From Actinoallomurus liliacearum (GTDB taxonomy: Bacteria > Actinomycetota > Actinomycetes > Streptosporangiales > Streptosporangiaceae), in assembly GCF_039542035.1 (NCBI RefSeq), contig NZ_BAABHJ010000040.1:806001-870000 (forward strand): 64,000 nucleotides of DNA, in the 5' to 3' direction. The notes under the pieces are model-generated. The model searched no databases. It saw nothing but the letters and a program-made list of their open reading frames with translations, and was not told where the DNA came from. Of this stretch, positions 32,469 through 41,671 are shown piece by piece (the first letter of the stretch is position 1; each line of letters starts with the position of its first letter). The position numbers were made by a program, and so were the translations under genes.

Positions 32469-33785
32469 ATGGCAGGGCAGACGTCACCGGTACCGGAAGA
32501 CAGCTGGGGCGGCGGGGGCTGCCCGGTCGGCTTCGGGCGGCGGTCCTTCCTGCAGGGGATCGCCGGCGCGGGCCTCGTCGCTACCGGCCGGCAACCGTCC
32601 CCTCCCCCAGGCGGGGACCAGAAGCGTGGACCGGGATATCCCGGAGAGCCCGGGAACGACGCCGCCGTCCCGTTCTACGGTGAGCATCAGGCGGGCATCA
32701 CCACTCCGTCCCCCGACGCTCGGCAGGCGGCCGGGAACTTCGTTGCCTTCGATGTGACGGCTGACAACCGCAAGGAACTCACCGACCTGTTCCGTACGCT
32801 GACCGCGCGGGCCGCCTTCCTCACCGCGGGCGGCACGGCACCGACCGCACCGCCGGGCTCACCCCAGCCCGACGACGGCGTCATGGGCCCGCGGATCCCC
32901 GCCGACGCGCTGACGATCACCGTCGGTGTCGGCGCTGATCTGTTCAACGATCGTTACGGGCTGGCCGCGCGCAAACCGGTCCAGCTGGTCACCATGACGC
33001 CCTTCCACCACGACGACCTCAACCCCGCGTTGTCCAACGGCGACCTGCTGATCCAACTGTGCGCCGGGAGCCGTGACACGGCGATCCACGCGCTACTGGA
33101 GATCATCTTCCACACCAAGGGCGCGATGAGACCGCGCTGGAGCATCAACGGCATGCACAGCCCGCCGCGCCCGGTCGGTGCCTCGCGGGATTTCTTCGGG
33201 TTCAAGGACGGCATCGCCAACCCCGACCCGACCAGCACCGACCAGATGAACCAGTGGGTGTGGGTGCAGCCGGACACCGATGAGCCCGCCTGGACGGCCG
33301 GCGGCACGTACCAGGTCGTCCGCATCGTCCATTTCGATGTTGAGAAATGGCAGGGCGTCCCGCTCGCCCAGCAGGAGCGGATCTTCGGCCGCCGCAAGGT
33401 CAGCGGAGCGCCGATGTACGCCCTGGACCCGGGTGCCCCGGACACCCTGGACCCCGTCTACACCAACGACCCGAAAGGGCTGATCACCCCGCTGAACGCC
33501 CACATCCGGCTCGCCAATCCCCAGACGCCCCAGACCACCGCCACCAGCACAATCCTGCGCCGCAGTTACGAGTACCAGCACAGCCCCGAGACCGGCGGAG
33601 CGCCCGACGTCGGACACGCGTTCTGCTGCTTCCAACGCCATCTCGACACCTACATCGCCATGCAGACCCGGCTGGAAGACGAGCTGTTGGTGCCCTACAT
33701 CACCCCGAAAGGCGGCGGCTACTTCTTCGCCCTGCCCGGCGTAAGCGACCGCCAGGACTACTACGCCCGCCGGCTGCTGGCCTGA
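32469..33785 (+). CDS. Dyp-type heme peroxidase with Tat signal (EfeB-like)
   Basis: The 438-residue protein has an N-terminal twin-arginine signal (FGRRSFLQGIAGAGLVATG) and a Dyp peroxidase domain. The distal heme signature is FGFKDGIANP, the GxxDG motif with catalytic Asp, and late SYEYQHSPETG and GHAFCCFQRHLDTYI belong to the EfeB/class A group. It oxidises substrates with H2O2; EfeB homologues serve iron uptake with EfeU and EfeO, which are absent here. ATG 32469 follows GGGGG. The beta-propeller lipoprotein begins 24 bp after its stop, so the two are probably co-transcribed. Confidence 0.92.
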   Translation: MAGQTSPVPEDSWGGGGCPVGFGRRSFLQGIAGAGLVATGRQPSPPPGGDQKRGPGYPGEPGNDAAVPFYGEHQAGITTPSPDARQAAGNFVAFDVTADNRKELTDLFRTLTARAAFLTAGGTAPTAPPGSPQPDDGVMGPRIPADALTITVGVGADLFNDRYGLAARKPVQLVTMTPFHHDDLNPALSNGDLLIQLCAGSRDTAIHALLEIIFHTKGAMRPRWSINGMHSPPRPVGASRDFFGFKDGIANPDPTSTDQMNQWVWVQPDTDEPAWTAGGTYQVVRIVHFDVEKWQGVPLAQQERIFGRRKVSGAPMYALDPGAPDTLDPVYTNDPKGLITPLNAHIRLANPQTPQTTATSTILRRSYEYQHSPETGGAPDVGHAFCCFQRHLDTYIAMQTRLEDELLVPYITPKGGGYFFALPGVSDRQDYYARRLLA

Positions 33786-33809
33786 CCGACATCGCGCACG
33801 GGAGCCACC

Positions 33810-34865
33810 ATGCATCACCAGCACGACAAGGCGCTCCAGCGGGTACTGGGTGCCGGTGCCGGAGTGGTGCTGGCGTCCGGCCCGCTCGCCGCCTGCGCCG
33901 CCGATGAGACCGTACGCCCGGCATCCGGCAACCGTGCGGCCGTGGTGGCGGCATCCGCCGCGGCGACCGCCCCCGCGCGGGCGGGCGGGCGCGTCTACGT
34001 CACGAACCAGCTCGACAACACGCTGTCGGTGATCGACGCCCGGACGAACAAGGTCACCGCCACCGTGCAGGCCGGGACGGCACCCGAGGGCGTCGCGGTC
34101 GGCCCGAGCGACGGTCACGTCTACGTCGCCGACAACGGATCGGGCCGGGTATCGGTGCTCAGCACCGCGAACAACAAGATCACCTACACTGTGCCGGTCG
34201 GCAAGGACCCCACCGGGATCGCACTGGCCCCGGACGGCCGGCACCTGTATGTGGCCGACAGTGGCTCGAACGAGGTCTCGGTGATCGACACCCGGGCCGG
34301 CCGGGTGACCGCGACCATCCCGGTCGGCGTCTCGCCGGTGGACCTGGCCGTCAGCCCCGACGACACCACCGTCTACGTCGCCAACCAAGGATCGGCGAAT
34401 CTCTCGGTCATCGACACCCGCACCGACCGGACCATTCGCACCCTGCCCGCAGGCCGGTACCCGGTGGCCGTCGCCGTCACCCCGGACGGAGGTTCGGTCT
34501 ACGTCGCCAACGAGGTGAACGCGAGCGTCTCGGTCATATCACCCGCTACCGGCGAGATCACCGCGACCATCCCGACCGGAGCCGGCCCGTTCGACGTGGC
34601 ACTCGCACCCGACGGTCGGTCCGCGTACGCCGCCGTCCTCGGCCAGGGCACCCTGTCCCAGATCAGCGCCCGCACCCACCACGTCTCAAGAACGGTCAGC
34701 GTCGGCCCGCCGGGAGCCGACCCGTTCCGCATCGCGGTCACCCATGGCGCGATCTACGTCGCCAATCAGGGAGCGGGCACCGTCACGGTCATCGACCCGG
34801 GCTCCCTGAAGGTCACCGCCACCGTCGACGTCGGCAACAGCCCCTACGGCATAGCGACGGTCTGA
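33810..34865 (+). CDS. Secreted YVTN beta-propeller repeat protein
   Basis: The 351-residue protein has a signal peptide ending in a possible lipobox (GPLAACAAD) and about seven repeats of the YVTN type: GRVYVTNQLDNTLSVIDART, then GHVYVADNGSGRVSVL, RHLYVADSGSNEVSVID, TVYVANQGSANLSVIDT and so on. The repeats form a beta-propeller that usually binds other surface molecules. It lies 24 bp behind the Dyp peroxidase, a pairing suggesting an extracytoplasmic partnership. Confidence 0.88.
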   Translation: MHHQHDKALQRVLGAGAGVVLASGPLAACAADETVRPASGNRAAVVAASAAATAPARAGGRVYVTNQLDNTLSVIDARTNKVTATVQAGTAPEGVAVGPSDGHVYVADNGSGRVSVLSTANNKITYTVPVGKDPTGIALAPDGRHLYVADSGSNEVSVIDTRAGRVTATIPVGVSPVDLAVSPDDTTVYVANQGSANLSVIDTRTDRTIRTLPAGRYPVAVAVTPDGGSVYVANEVNASVSVISPATGEITATIPTGAGPFDVALAPDGRSAYAAVLGQGTLSQISARTHHVSRTVSVGPPGADPFRIAVTHGAIYVANQGAGTVTVIDPGSLKVTATVDVGNSPYGIATV

Positions 34866-35002
34866 GGTCCGAGCGCGGCTCTCACAGCACCGACGCCCAC
34901 GAGAAGTGGACCGCCCCGGGTTGGGCGGAGGCTCTGGTGTGTCCCGGCTGTAGTGGAGGCGGTTTGTTGGATTCTTGTGCTACTCGATCTTGAAGGAGTG
35001 GC

Positions 35003-35254
35003 ATGGGACGACGCGGCTACCCGCCGGAGTTCCGGCGCAAGGTGCTGGACCTGATCGACGCAGGCCGGAAAGTCGCTGATGTGGCCCGGGACCTGGGGAT
35101 CAGTGATCAGCCGATCTATACCTGGCGGCGGCAGGACCGCATCGACCGTGGCCTGGAACCGGGCCTGACCAGCGACGCGCCGCCGACCTGGAGCGGGAGA
35201 ATCGTTAATTGCGGCGGGCGACGCCGACGCCGGCAGGAGTCGGGCCGGGCTGTG
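35003..35254 (+). pseudogene. IS3-type transposase OrfA remnant
   Basis: ATG 35003 follows AAGGAGTGGC. The product begins MGRRGYPPEFRRKVLDLIDA, continues with GRKVADVARDLGISDQPIYT as the helix-turn-helix, and includes RIDRGLEPGLTS, the usual OrfA of IS3-like elements. After GLTS the frame shifts: a second frame reads RRAADLERENR then a stop, where the leucine zipper should be. OrfB and the right end are missing, so the element is dead. Confidence 0.75.
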
Positions 35255-35261
35255 CGACAGG

Positions 35262-35290
35262 TTGCTTGCTTCAGTTGCCGGTGGTAAGAT
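35262..35290 (+). promoter_or_regulatory. Candidate promoter of the cold-shock gene
   Basis: TTGCTT (35262-35267) and TAAGAT (35285-35290) are separated by 17 bp. Transcription from here would give a ~150-nt leader before the ATG at 35448, including two hairpins. Confidence 0.5.
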
Positions 35291-35326
35291 GCTGTCGTTG
35301 CAGTTGTGGTTCCCATAGACTTTATG

Positions 35327-35360
35327 TGCGCCTGCTGGTACTACCTCAGGCGCATTTTTT
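35327..35360 (+). terminator. Terminator-like hairpin in the csp leader
   Basis: TGCGCCTG (35327-35334) pairs with CAGGCGCA (35347-35354), followed by six T. A second hairpin, CCGGAG-TC-CTCCGG, follows within 20 bp. It is a canonical intrinsic terminator, but it lies between the best promoter and the csp start, so it may act as an attenuator or a cold-responsive leader. Confidence 0.6.
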
Positions 35361-35447
35361 GTTTTACCGGAGTCCTCCGGGTGGGGTCATTACGGCGACG
35401 CGAGGCTCGTAGAGTGCGAGCTCCGTCAATGCCCCGGAAGGACGGCT

Positions 35448-35651
35448 ATGGCTACCGGCACCGTGAAGTGGTTCAACGCAGAAAAGGGCTTCGGCTTCAT
35501 CGAGCAGGACGGCGGCGGCGCCGACGTCTTCGCCCACTTCTCCAACATCGCGGCTCAGGGCTTCCGTGAGCTCCAGGAGGGCCAGAAGGTCCAGTTCGAC
35601 ATCACGCAGGGCCAGAAGGGTCTCCAGGCGGAGAACATCATCCCTGCCTGA
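35448..35651 (+). CDS. cspA: Cold-shock protein (CspA family)
   Basis: The 67-residue OB-fold protein has both RNA-binding motifs, KGFGFIEQ (RNP1) and DVFAHFS (RNP2-like), in MATGTVKWFNAEKGFGFI. It binds single-stranded RNA and DNA and melts secondary structure in cold or stress. AAGGAC precedes the ATG. A DEAD-box RNA helicase lies 336 bp downstream in the same direction, a common csp-helicase pairing in actinomycetes. The long structured leader suggests post-transcriptional control. Confidence 0.95.
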   Translation: MATGTVKWFNAEKGFGFIEQDGGGADVFAHFSNIAAQGFRELQEGQKVQFDITQGQKGLQAENIIPA

Positions 35652-35987
35652 GCATCACGCGGTATCTCGCAGGGCTCGTACGCAAAGGTTCGGGCCCTGC
35701 CCGCTGGCCTGGATTTTTCGTTTCCTCGCGGTAACGATGGTTGCCGTCCAGGGTATGGCCCTTTGGGGATCCGCCACCCGGCCCCCTGCCCCCGGCCGCA
35801 GGCCGGTGCAGCCCGATCTGAGTTCGGCCCTCAGCCGCCCTTCCGCGAGGGGCATCGGCCGTCTTGACGCTGTGCCTCTTCGGCTTCGGCGCTGCTTCGC
35901 GGCTCACTTTGGTTCGTTCTTGCGACTGCTTCAAGCCATCGGCTGCGGAGTCTTCCTCGAAACGTGCCATTTCAGGAAGGCTCACGC
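35652..35987. other. 336-bp csp-to-helicase leader region
   Basis: No gene. The segment has T-rich patches (GGATTTTTCGTTTCC) soon after the csp stop and a GC-rich core. It ends with AGGAAGG, the helicase ribosome binding site. It is probably the 5' untranslated region of the helicase, possibly structured. Confidence 0.4.
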
Positions 35988-37403
35988 ATGACCCATCCCA
36001 CCCGTTCGACCCACAGTCGCTCCTCCCACTCCCGGACCCGGGCTCCGCGTCAACCGGCCGCCCGTCGGCAGAACGACTTCGCACTCCCCGTGAACTCCAC
36101 GCCGCCCCTCCCCCCGGCAGCATCGTTCGCCGAGCTGGAAATGCCGGCAGCCCTGCTGTCCACATTGACCCGCCAGGGCGTCACGGAACCGTTCCCCATC
36201 CAGGCCTCCACCCTCCCGGACGCGCTCAACGGCCGCGATGTCCTCGGCCGCGGGCGTACCGGATCCGGAAAGACCCTCGCTTTCGGCCTGGCGGTGCTCG
36301 CTCGTACCGCCGGCCGACGCGCTGAGCCGCGTAGACCGCTGGCCTTGGTGCTCGTCCCCACCCGTGAACTGGCCCAGCAGGTCACCGACGCCCTCACCCC
36401 CTACGCCACGTCCGTCGGCCTTCGATCGGCCACCGTCGTCGGCGGCGTATCGATCTCACGACAGGCCACCGCCCTCAAACACGGCGCGGAGATCCTGGTC
36501 GCCACCCCGGGGCGGCTCGCGGATCTGATCAACCGAGGCGCCTGCCGGTTGGACCACGTGCGCATCACCGTCTTGGACGAGGCGGACCAAATGGCCGACA
36601 TGGGTTTCCTGCCGCAGGTCACCGCACTGCTGGACCAGGTGGCCCCGGACGGCCAGCGGATGTTGTTCTCCGCGACCCTGGACCGCAACGTCGACCGCCT
36701 GGTCCGCCGGTTCCTCACCGATCCAGTGACCCACTCGGTCGATCCCTCAGCGGGGGCCGTGACCACCATGGAACACCACCTGCTCCACGTCACGGAGGCG
36801 GACAAGCACGATACGACCACACACATCGCCGCCCGCGAAGGCCGCGTCATCATGTTCGTCGACATGAAGCACGCCGCCGACCGGCTGACCCGCAAGCTCC
36901 TCACCGGAGGCGTACGGGCCGCCGCACTGCACGGAGGCAAGTCCCAGCCGCAGCGCAACCGCACCCTGGAGCAGTTCCGCACCGGAGACGTCACCGTACT
37001 CGTCGCCACCAACGTCGCCGCGCGCGGCATCCACATCGACGGACTGGACCTGGTCGTCAACGTCGATCCGCCCAACGACCACAAGGACTACCTGCACCGG
37101 GGCGGCCGCACCGCCCGCGCCGGCGAATCCGGCACCGTGGTCACCTTGGTCCTGCCCAACCAGCGCCGCGACATGGACCGGATGATGGCCACCGCCGGCA
37201 TCACGCCGCACTCCACGCGAGTGCGGTCCGGCGATGCCGAACTCAGCCGCATCACCGGCGCCCGCACGCCCTCCGGCATCCCCGTGACCGTGCCCGCTCC
37301 GGCCACCGCAGGTCCCCGAAACGGCGGCTCCGGGCCGGGCCGTCGCCGCGCGCAGAACCGCCGATCCTCGCGACCCGCGGCGATTCGCACCGCCGGCGTC
37401 TGA
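35988..37403 (+). CDS. DEAD-box RNA helicase
   Basis: The 471-residue helicase shows all core motifs: Q-motif region EPFPIQASTLP, motif I GRTGSGKT, Ia PTRELAQQ, Ib TPGRL, motif II DEAD, motif III SAT, motif IV IMFVDMKH, V TNVAARGIHIDGLD and VI HRGGRTARAG. A basic, Arg-rich C-terminal tail follows (GPGRRRAQNRRSSRP). It should unwind short RNA duplexes in ribosome assembly or cold adaptation, acting with the neighbouring cold-shock protein. ATG 35988 has AGGAAGG upstream. Confidence 0.95.
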   Translation: MTHPTRSTHSRSSHSRTRAPRQPAARRQNDFALPVNSTPPLPPAASFAELEMPAALLSTLTRQGVTEPFPIQASTLPDALNGRDVLGRGRTGSGKTLAFGLAVLARTAGRRAEPRRPLALVLVPTRELAQQVTDALTPYATSVGLRSATVVGGVSISRQATALKHGAEILVATPGRLADLINRGACRLDHVRITVLDEADQMADMGFLPQVTALLDQVAPDGQRMLFSATLDRNVDRLVRRFLTDPVTHSVDPSAGAVTTMEHHLLHVTEADKHDTTTHIAAREGRVIMFVDMKHAADRLTRKLLTGGVRAAALHGGKSQPQRNRTLEQFRTGDVTVLVATNVAARGIHIDGLDLVVNVDPPNDHKDYLHRGGRTARAGESGTVVTLVLPNQRRDMDRMMATAGITPHSTRVRSGDAELSRITGARTPSGIPVTVPAPATAGPRNGGSGPGRRRAQNRRSSRPAAIRTAGV

Positions 37404-37497
37404 AGACGTTCACGGAGCGGGCCGCCGAGAATCGTTGTGTCGGCCCCTCATCCTTTCGGGCACCGATCGTTCCAAGGCGGACGTCGGCGGGTCTACG

Positions 37498-37890
37498 TCA
37501 GTGCAGGACGCTGGTGGCGACCGCGGCCCAGGAGAAGGTGAACGCCCAGAATCCGGGGGCGAACCGCAGCCGCAAGAACGCCGGGAGCGGCCGCAGCTGG
37601 GCGAGCATCATCAGCGCCCCGTATCCGGCAGGATCGCGCTGAAGGCGTCCATGCGGGGCCCTCTCAGGGACAGGTAGGCGATGGTCGGCACGGCCGGAGG
37701 TGCGGCCTCGATCGCCAGCGTCGGATAGAGGGCCGGCGGCAGCGCGGGACGGAAGAAAAGCCGCGCCATGATCATCGAGCCGAGGATGAACCAGCAGATC
37801 AGGCCGAGGCCGAGCATGGCGTAGGCCAGCAGCCGCTGCCCGATCGCCGCGACCAGGCCGCCCGCGACCGGTCCAGTTCGACCAAGGCGT
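37498..37890 (-). pseudogene. TDT family (TehA/SLAC1-like) transporter remnant
   Basis: On the minus strand the frame reads LVAAIGQRLLAYAMLGLGLI, CWFILGSMIMARLFFRPALP and GPRMDAFSAILP. Then the frame must shift by one base near 37,620 to continue GALMMLAQLRPLPAFLRLRF and GFWAFTFSWAAVATSVLH before the stop. This is the middle to C-terminal part of a TDT-family anion/tellurite channel. The N-terminal half is gone. Confidence 0.6.
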
Positions 37891-38159
37891 ACCGGAAGCG
37901 ATCAGCCGGGCGGTTCGAACTGCTCGATGCGGCCGTCGGCCGGCCCATCACGGACTGACGCACGCGCCGTATCCGGGGGACGACGTCCTGCGGGCCTCGA
38001 GCGTCTGTTGTGCGTGATACGGGAGGTAGCGGGCGGTTAGCGTCGGCGTCGGTTCGCCGCGACGGCGCCCGACCACGCCGGTTCGAGGGTCAATGCGCGA
38101 TCCTGTTTTCGCGCGACACGACCCTGCGCGCTACGCCGGATGTCCCCCTTGCTGTTTGA

Positions 38160-38411
38160 TCATTCGTTGCGCAGAGAGATCTCATCAGTCTCGGCGATGG
38201 TGTCGGCCTCGATGGCGCGCAACCCGTTACCGAGCCGCTCGCGAGCCTGGCGCAAAAGCTTGAGTGAATTGGTGAAGGTACTCTGCTCGGCGGCGCGTTC
38301 CGGGTCGGCTCCGTGCTCTTCGAAGAGATGTGTCTGAAGAGCCGCCGCGACCTCGTCGGCCGCTTTGAGCGCTTGGTAGATGGCCCGTTCCCGAGCACTG
38401 TCGTTGACCAT
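38160..38411 (-). CDS. Small helical protein, 83 residues
   Basis: The sequence MVNDSARERAIYQALKAADE, QTHLFEEHGADPERAAEQST, LKLLRQARERLGNGLRAIEA is strongly amphipathic and probably an all-helical bundle or coiled coil. It has no membrane segment or enzymatic motif. It lies 64 bp beyond the end of the potassium-transporter-like gene on the same strand and may be its operon partner. I do not recognise the family. Confidence 0.6.
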   Translation of the reverse strand: MVNDSARERAIYQALKAADEVAAALQTHLFEEHGADPERAAEQSTFTNSLKLLRQARERLGNGLRAIEADTIAETDEISLRNE

Positions 38412-38475
38412 GTGACAAGTATCCCGCCAGGAGGCCGTATCTTCCCAGCCCATCCAGCCGGTGTCCGATGCCCGG

Positions 38476-40293
38476 CTATCGGGTTGTGAGCCGATAGGGG
38501 ATGGTGCAGATGACGGCGTCGGTGCTGGCACGAAGCACGGTCGCCAGAAGCAGGCCGCGCTGGTTCTGCAGGATCCGATAGCGCCATCGGCGTGGCTGGA
38601 CCTCGGGGATGAGGACGGCGACCTGCCGGTCATCTTGCTGCGCTCGCCGGACGTAGTCGACGATCGGGTGGACCAGCGATCGGTGCGGGCTGTTGAGGGT
38701 GTCCAGTCGCACGCCGGGATTCCAGCGGTCCCATTCGGCGCGGAAGGCGGCACTTTGGGCTGCTTCGGGGTGGACGCTGACGGCGACGACGTCGTCGCCG
38801 AGGGAGAGCGCCGCGTGCAGCGCGTGCTCGGTGAGCTTGCTGATCCCGCCGACGGGCACGATCACCAGGCTCTCGGCCGGTAGCGGGCGGTTCGGGTGCC
38901 GGCCCAGGTCGAGTTCGAGTCCTACTGCCCGGTAGTAGCTTTGAATCCGGGAGAACAGCAGCATCAGCGCCGGCACGGTGAGGACCACGACCCAGGCACC
39001 GGAGGTGAACTTACTCGCGAGGAAGACGACGGCGGCGGTCGCGGTCAATACCGCACCGGTGCCGTTGAGGGCGGCCCGCAGCCGCCAGCGCCGGGAGCGC
39101 CGGCCGTGCCAGTGCCGTACCAGCCCGCTTTGGCTGATGGTGAATCCGATGAACACCCCGATCGCATACAGCGGGATCAGCCGGTGGGTGGCGGCACCGG
39201 TCGCCAGCAGCAGAACGGCCGCGAGCACGGCCAGGGCGACGACGCCGTAGCGGTAAACCGGCCGTTCGGCTCGAAGACCGAACAGGTGGGGCAGCCGGTC
39301 ATCGGTGGACAGCAGGCTCATCAGTACCGGCAGGCCGCCGAAGCTGGTGTTGGCGGCCAATGCCAGGACCACGGTGACGGCGATGTTCGTCGCGTAGTAG
39401 GCCCAGCCGGTACCGAAGGAGCCGGCGGTGAGCTGGGCCAGCACAGTGACTCCGCCGCGGGGCGCCACATGCTCGCGGGCGATCAGTACCGCCAGCCCGA
39501 TCAGCATCGCCCCCAGCAGCGCACCGAGCATCAGCTCTGTGTGCTGAGCGCGGCTGGCACGCGGCCGGCGGAAGGTCGGGACTCCGTTGGCGATGGCTTC
39601 GATCCCGGTCAGGGCCGAGCAGCCGGCCGCGAATGCCTTCAGGATCACGATCGTTCCGAGTGCCTCGCTGACGTGGACCGGCTGGGCGCTGCCGACCACG
39701 ATGGCCGGATGCGCGCGTACCAGACCGACGATGATGACACCGAAGATCGCCGCCAGGAACGCCACCATCGGCAACATGAGGACGCGTGCGCTTTCGGCGA
39801 TGCCCCACAGGTTCACGGCAGTGATCAAGACCAGGCCGATCAGGCACATCGCGAGGATGTGGTGTCCCAAGGAGGGGAATGCCGACGCCAGGCTGGCCGC
39901 TCCTGCGGCGAGGCTGACCGCGACGGTCAGCACGTAGTCGACCACCAGGCTGGCGGCTGCCAGCAGACTGACAGTGGGTCCCAGATCCTTCTTGCCCACC
40001 GCGTACGCGCCACCGCCGTCAGGATGCACCGAAATGACCTGGCAGTAGGAGACGACCAGCACGACGAGTAGGCCCGCGATGGCCAAGGTGATCGGTACGG
40101 TCAAGCGAAGCGCCGACGTACCGGCCGCCACCAGTACCAGCACGATGGCTTCCGGCCCGTAGGCCACCGAGCTGAGCGCATCAAGCGACAGCGCGGCCAG
40201 CCCCCCGAAGCTGGTCAGATGCTCTTTGTTGCCCTCCCCGTGCCGCAGCGGCACCCGCGGCACGACCTTCTTCGGTGCCGTTCCAAAGCTCAT
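38476..40293 (-). CDS. APC superfamily permease, KimA-like potassium importer
   Basis: The 605-residue protein has about twelve membrane helices (residues ~25-440) and a cytosolic C-terminal domain (~450-605). Diagnostic stretches are LSLDALSSVAYGPEAIVLVL, HPDGGGAYAVGKKDLGPTVS and SLVVDYVLTVAVSLAAGAAS, closely following KimA (YdaO) of Bacillus, a high-affinity K+/H+ symporter of ~607 residues. Amino-acid permease is the alternative reading. ATG 40293 follows GGAAGGCGCC. Potassium import suits the osmotic and cold-stress genes around it. I see no c-di-AMP riboswitch in the short leader. Confidence 0.75.
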   Translation of the reverse strand: MSFGTAPKKVVPRVPLRHGEGNKEHLTSFGGLAALSLDALSSVAYGPEAIVLVLVAAGTSALRLTVPITLAIAGLLVVLVVSYCQVISVHPDGGGAYAVGKKDLGPTVSLLAAASLVVDYVLTVAVSLAAGAASLASAFPSLGHHILAMCLIGLVLITAVNLWGIAESARVLMLPMVAFLAAIFGVIIVGLVRAHPAIVVGSAQPVHVSEALGTIVILKAFAAGCSALTGIEAIANGVPTFRRPRASRAQHTELMLGALLGAMLIGLAVLIAREHVAPRGGVTVLAQLTAGSFGTGWAYYATNIAVTVVLALAANTSFGGLPVLMSLLSTDDRLPHLFGLRAERPVYRYGVVALAVLAAVLLLATGAATHRLIPLYAIGVFIGFTISQSGLVRHWHGRRSRRWRLRAALNGTGAVLTATAAVVFLASKFTSGAWVVVLTVPALMLLFSRIQSYYRAVGLELDLGRHPNRPLPAESLVIVPVGGISKLTEHALHAALSLGDDVVAVSVHPEAAQSAAFRAEWDRWNPGVRLDTLNSPHRSLVHPIVDYVRRAQQDDRQVAVLIPEVQPRRWRYRILQNQRGLLLATVLRASTDAVICTIPYRLTTR

Positions 40294-40618
40294 AGGCGCC
40301 TTCCGCGCTGGCGGCCCTGCCGCCGTCGGTCCTGGGTTGCTTACGCCGTCACGCTGCCAGGCAGGCCCGGCATTCCAATAGTGCCCCCAGATCCAGTCGC
40401 CTTCGGCAGTGGCGAAGTCCGACCGCTGCCCCACCGCCCCGGCATTCCGCCACGTACCGCAGAATGAGCGATCGAGCACGTCGCCGCAGCAATCTCCCCT
40501 GGCGATGGGCCTTTCTGGCCTCGCTTGTTTCCGGTCTGCGGCCGAACCGATTGGCTTGAGCGAGCAGCTGGCCCGCCGTCCACAGCGCAGCCACGATCCG
40601 GCCCTCGGAGAGGATTCG

Positions 40619-40960
40619 ATGACGAGCACGGCCTTGACGATCACCAGTGACGCTCACGCCGAGCGGGTGACCGTCCACCTCGCCGGCGAAGTCGACATCA
40701 GCAACGCCGACCTGCTACGCAACACCCTGCTGCAGCACTTGCGCAACGGCCACACGACAGTCACCGTCGACATGACCGGGCTGACCTTCATCGACTGCGC
40801 GGGCCTGTCCGCGCTCATGCGCGCCCGCAACGACGCCCATGACCACGGCGGATCAATCCACCTCGACGGCGTCGTACAGCACAGTGTCGTACGGATCATG
40901 CACCTGACCGGCATCCGCCGGGCATTCCCCCCACCCGGCGCCGAGACGATCAGGTATTAG
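40619..40960 (+). CDS. STAS domain anti-sigma factor antagonist
   Basis: The 113-residue protein is a single STAS domain: VTVHLAGEVDISNADLLRNT, then VTVDMTGLTFIDCAGLSALM with the phosphorylatable Ser in the FIDCAGLSAL loop, and HLTGIRRAFP. Such proteins (SpoIIAA/RsbV type) bind an anti-sigma kinase when dephosphorylated and so free a stress sigma factor. It is divergent from the KimA-like gene. The matching RsbW-type kinase is not in the window, but a SpoIIE-type phosphatase is, at 60,057. Confidence 0.9.
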   Translation: MTSTALTITSDAHAERVTVHLAGEVDISNADLLRNTLLQHLRNGHTTVTVDMTGLTFIDCAGLSALMRARNDAHDHGGSIHLDGVVQHSVVRIMHLTGIRRAFPPPGAETIRY

Positions 40961-41189
40961 AACACATTTCCAGACCGAGGTGCCGGTGGCTGGGGGCAAG
41001 TCGTTGGTGCGCAGAATGCCCTCAGTGATTTGATCATCCATCAGAAAAATTCGGCGCGAACCGATGGTGTGCTTCGGTTTTCGGCACCGGGAGGAGCCTT
41101 CAAATTTCGACATTGTTTCTCGGGCTGAGATCCTGACGGGGCGCGAAAATTCTCCCTTGGGTACTTCTGGTTTTCGGACGCCGGTGAGC

Positions 41190-41273
41190 GTAGAGTCAAA
41201 GTATCCGGAAACGACGACATCCCCATTTTCAGGCTTGCCTGCCACACCGGCTCACCGAAAAGGGGGTGTCATG
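41190..41273 (+). repeat. Duplicated leader, copy A
   Basis: This 84-bp segment aligns with 42,225-42,306. Shared blocks include AAGTATCCGGAAA, GGCTTGCCTGCCAC (GGCTGCCTGCCAC in the other copy), CCGGCTC and GTGTCATG / ATGTCATG at the start codon. It precedes a degenerate copy of the LapA-DUF5994 gene pair. Confidence 0.65.
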
Positions 41274-41640
41274 CCGATCATGCATCATGTTCCCGCCCGC
41301 GAAAGGGCGACTCGCGCCGCACCCGCCTGTCGTGTGCCCGCACCTTCAGGTACAGGAACGTTCCGCACAGCCACCGCGACCGGCTTCGCCTGGCCGACCG
41401 GCTTCGCCTCGCCCGCCGGCGTCGTTGGTGGGAGCCACGGCAGCATCACCGTCCGACATCGAAAGAGGAGGCAGCCGCCATGTGGAGGACCGCCGAACAC
41501 AGAACGACGACCGGTATGCCGTCGCCATCGATGCCGCGGGGCGCCTGGAGCCGACCCACTCGGCCCCGCGCACTGCTCGACGGCGGCTGGTGGCCCCGCT
41601 CGGCCGGCCCGGTCGTTGAGCCGGTGCATCTGTATCCCCG
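41271..41640 (+). pseudogene. Degenerate LapA-DUF5994 gene pair
   Basis: After the duplicated leader an ATG at 41271 opens a frame that lacks the two membrane helices of the intact LapA-like gene. From 41,480 another frame reads TTTGMPSPSMPRGAWSRPTR and ALLDGGWWPRSAGPV, the same N-terminal pattern as the intact DUF5994 gene at 42,726 (PSSPSVPR, RTLLDGVWWPRSTDPV). It then ends and a STAS gene takes over. The copy appears to have lost internal segments of both genes. Confidence 0.55.
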
Positions 41641-41671
41641 GCCCGCGCCCGCCTGTCATCAGAGGCGATCG

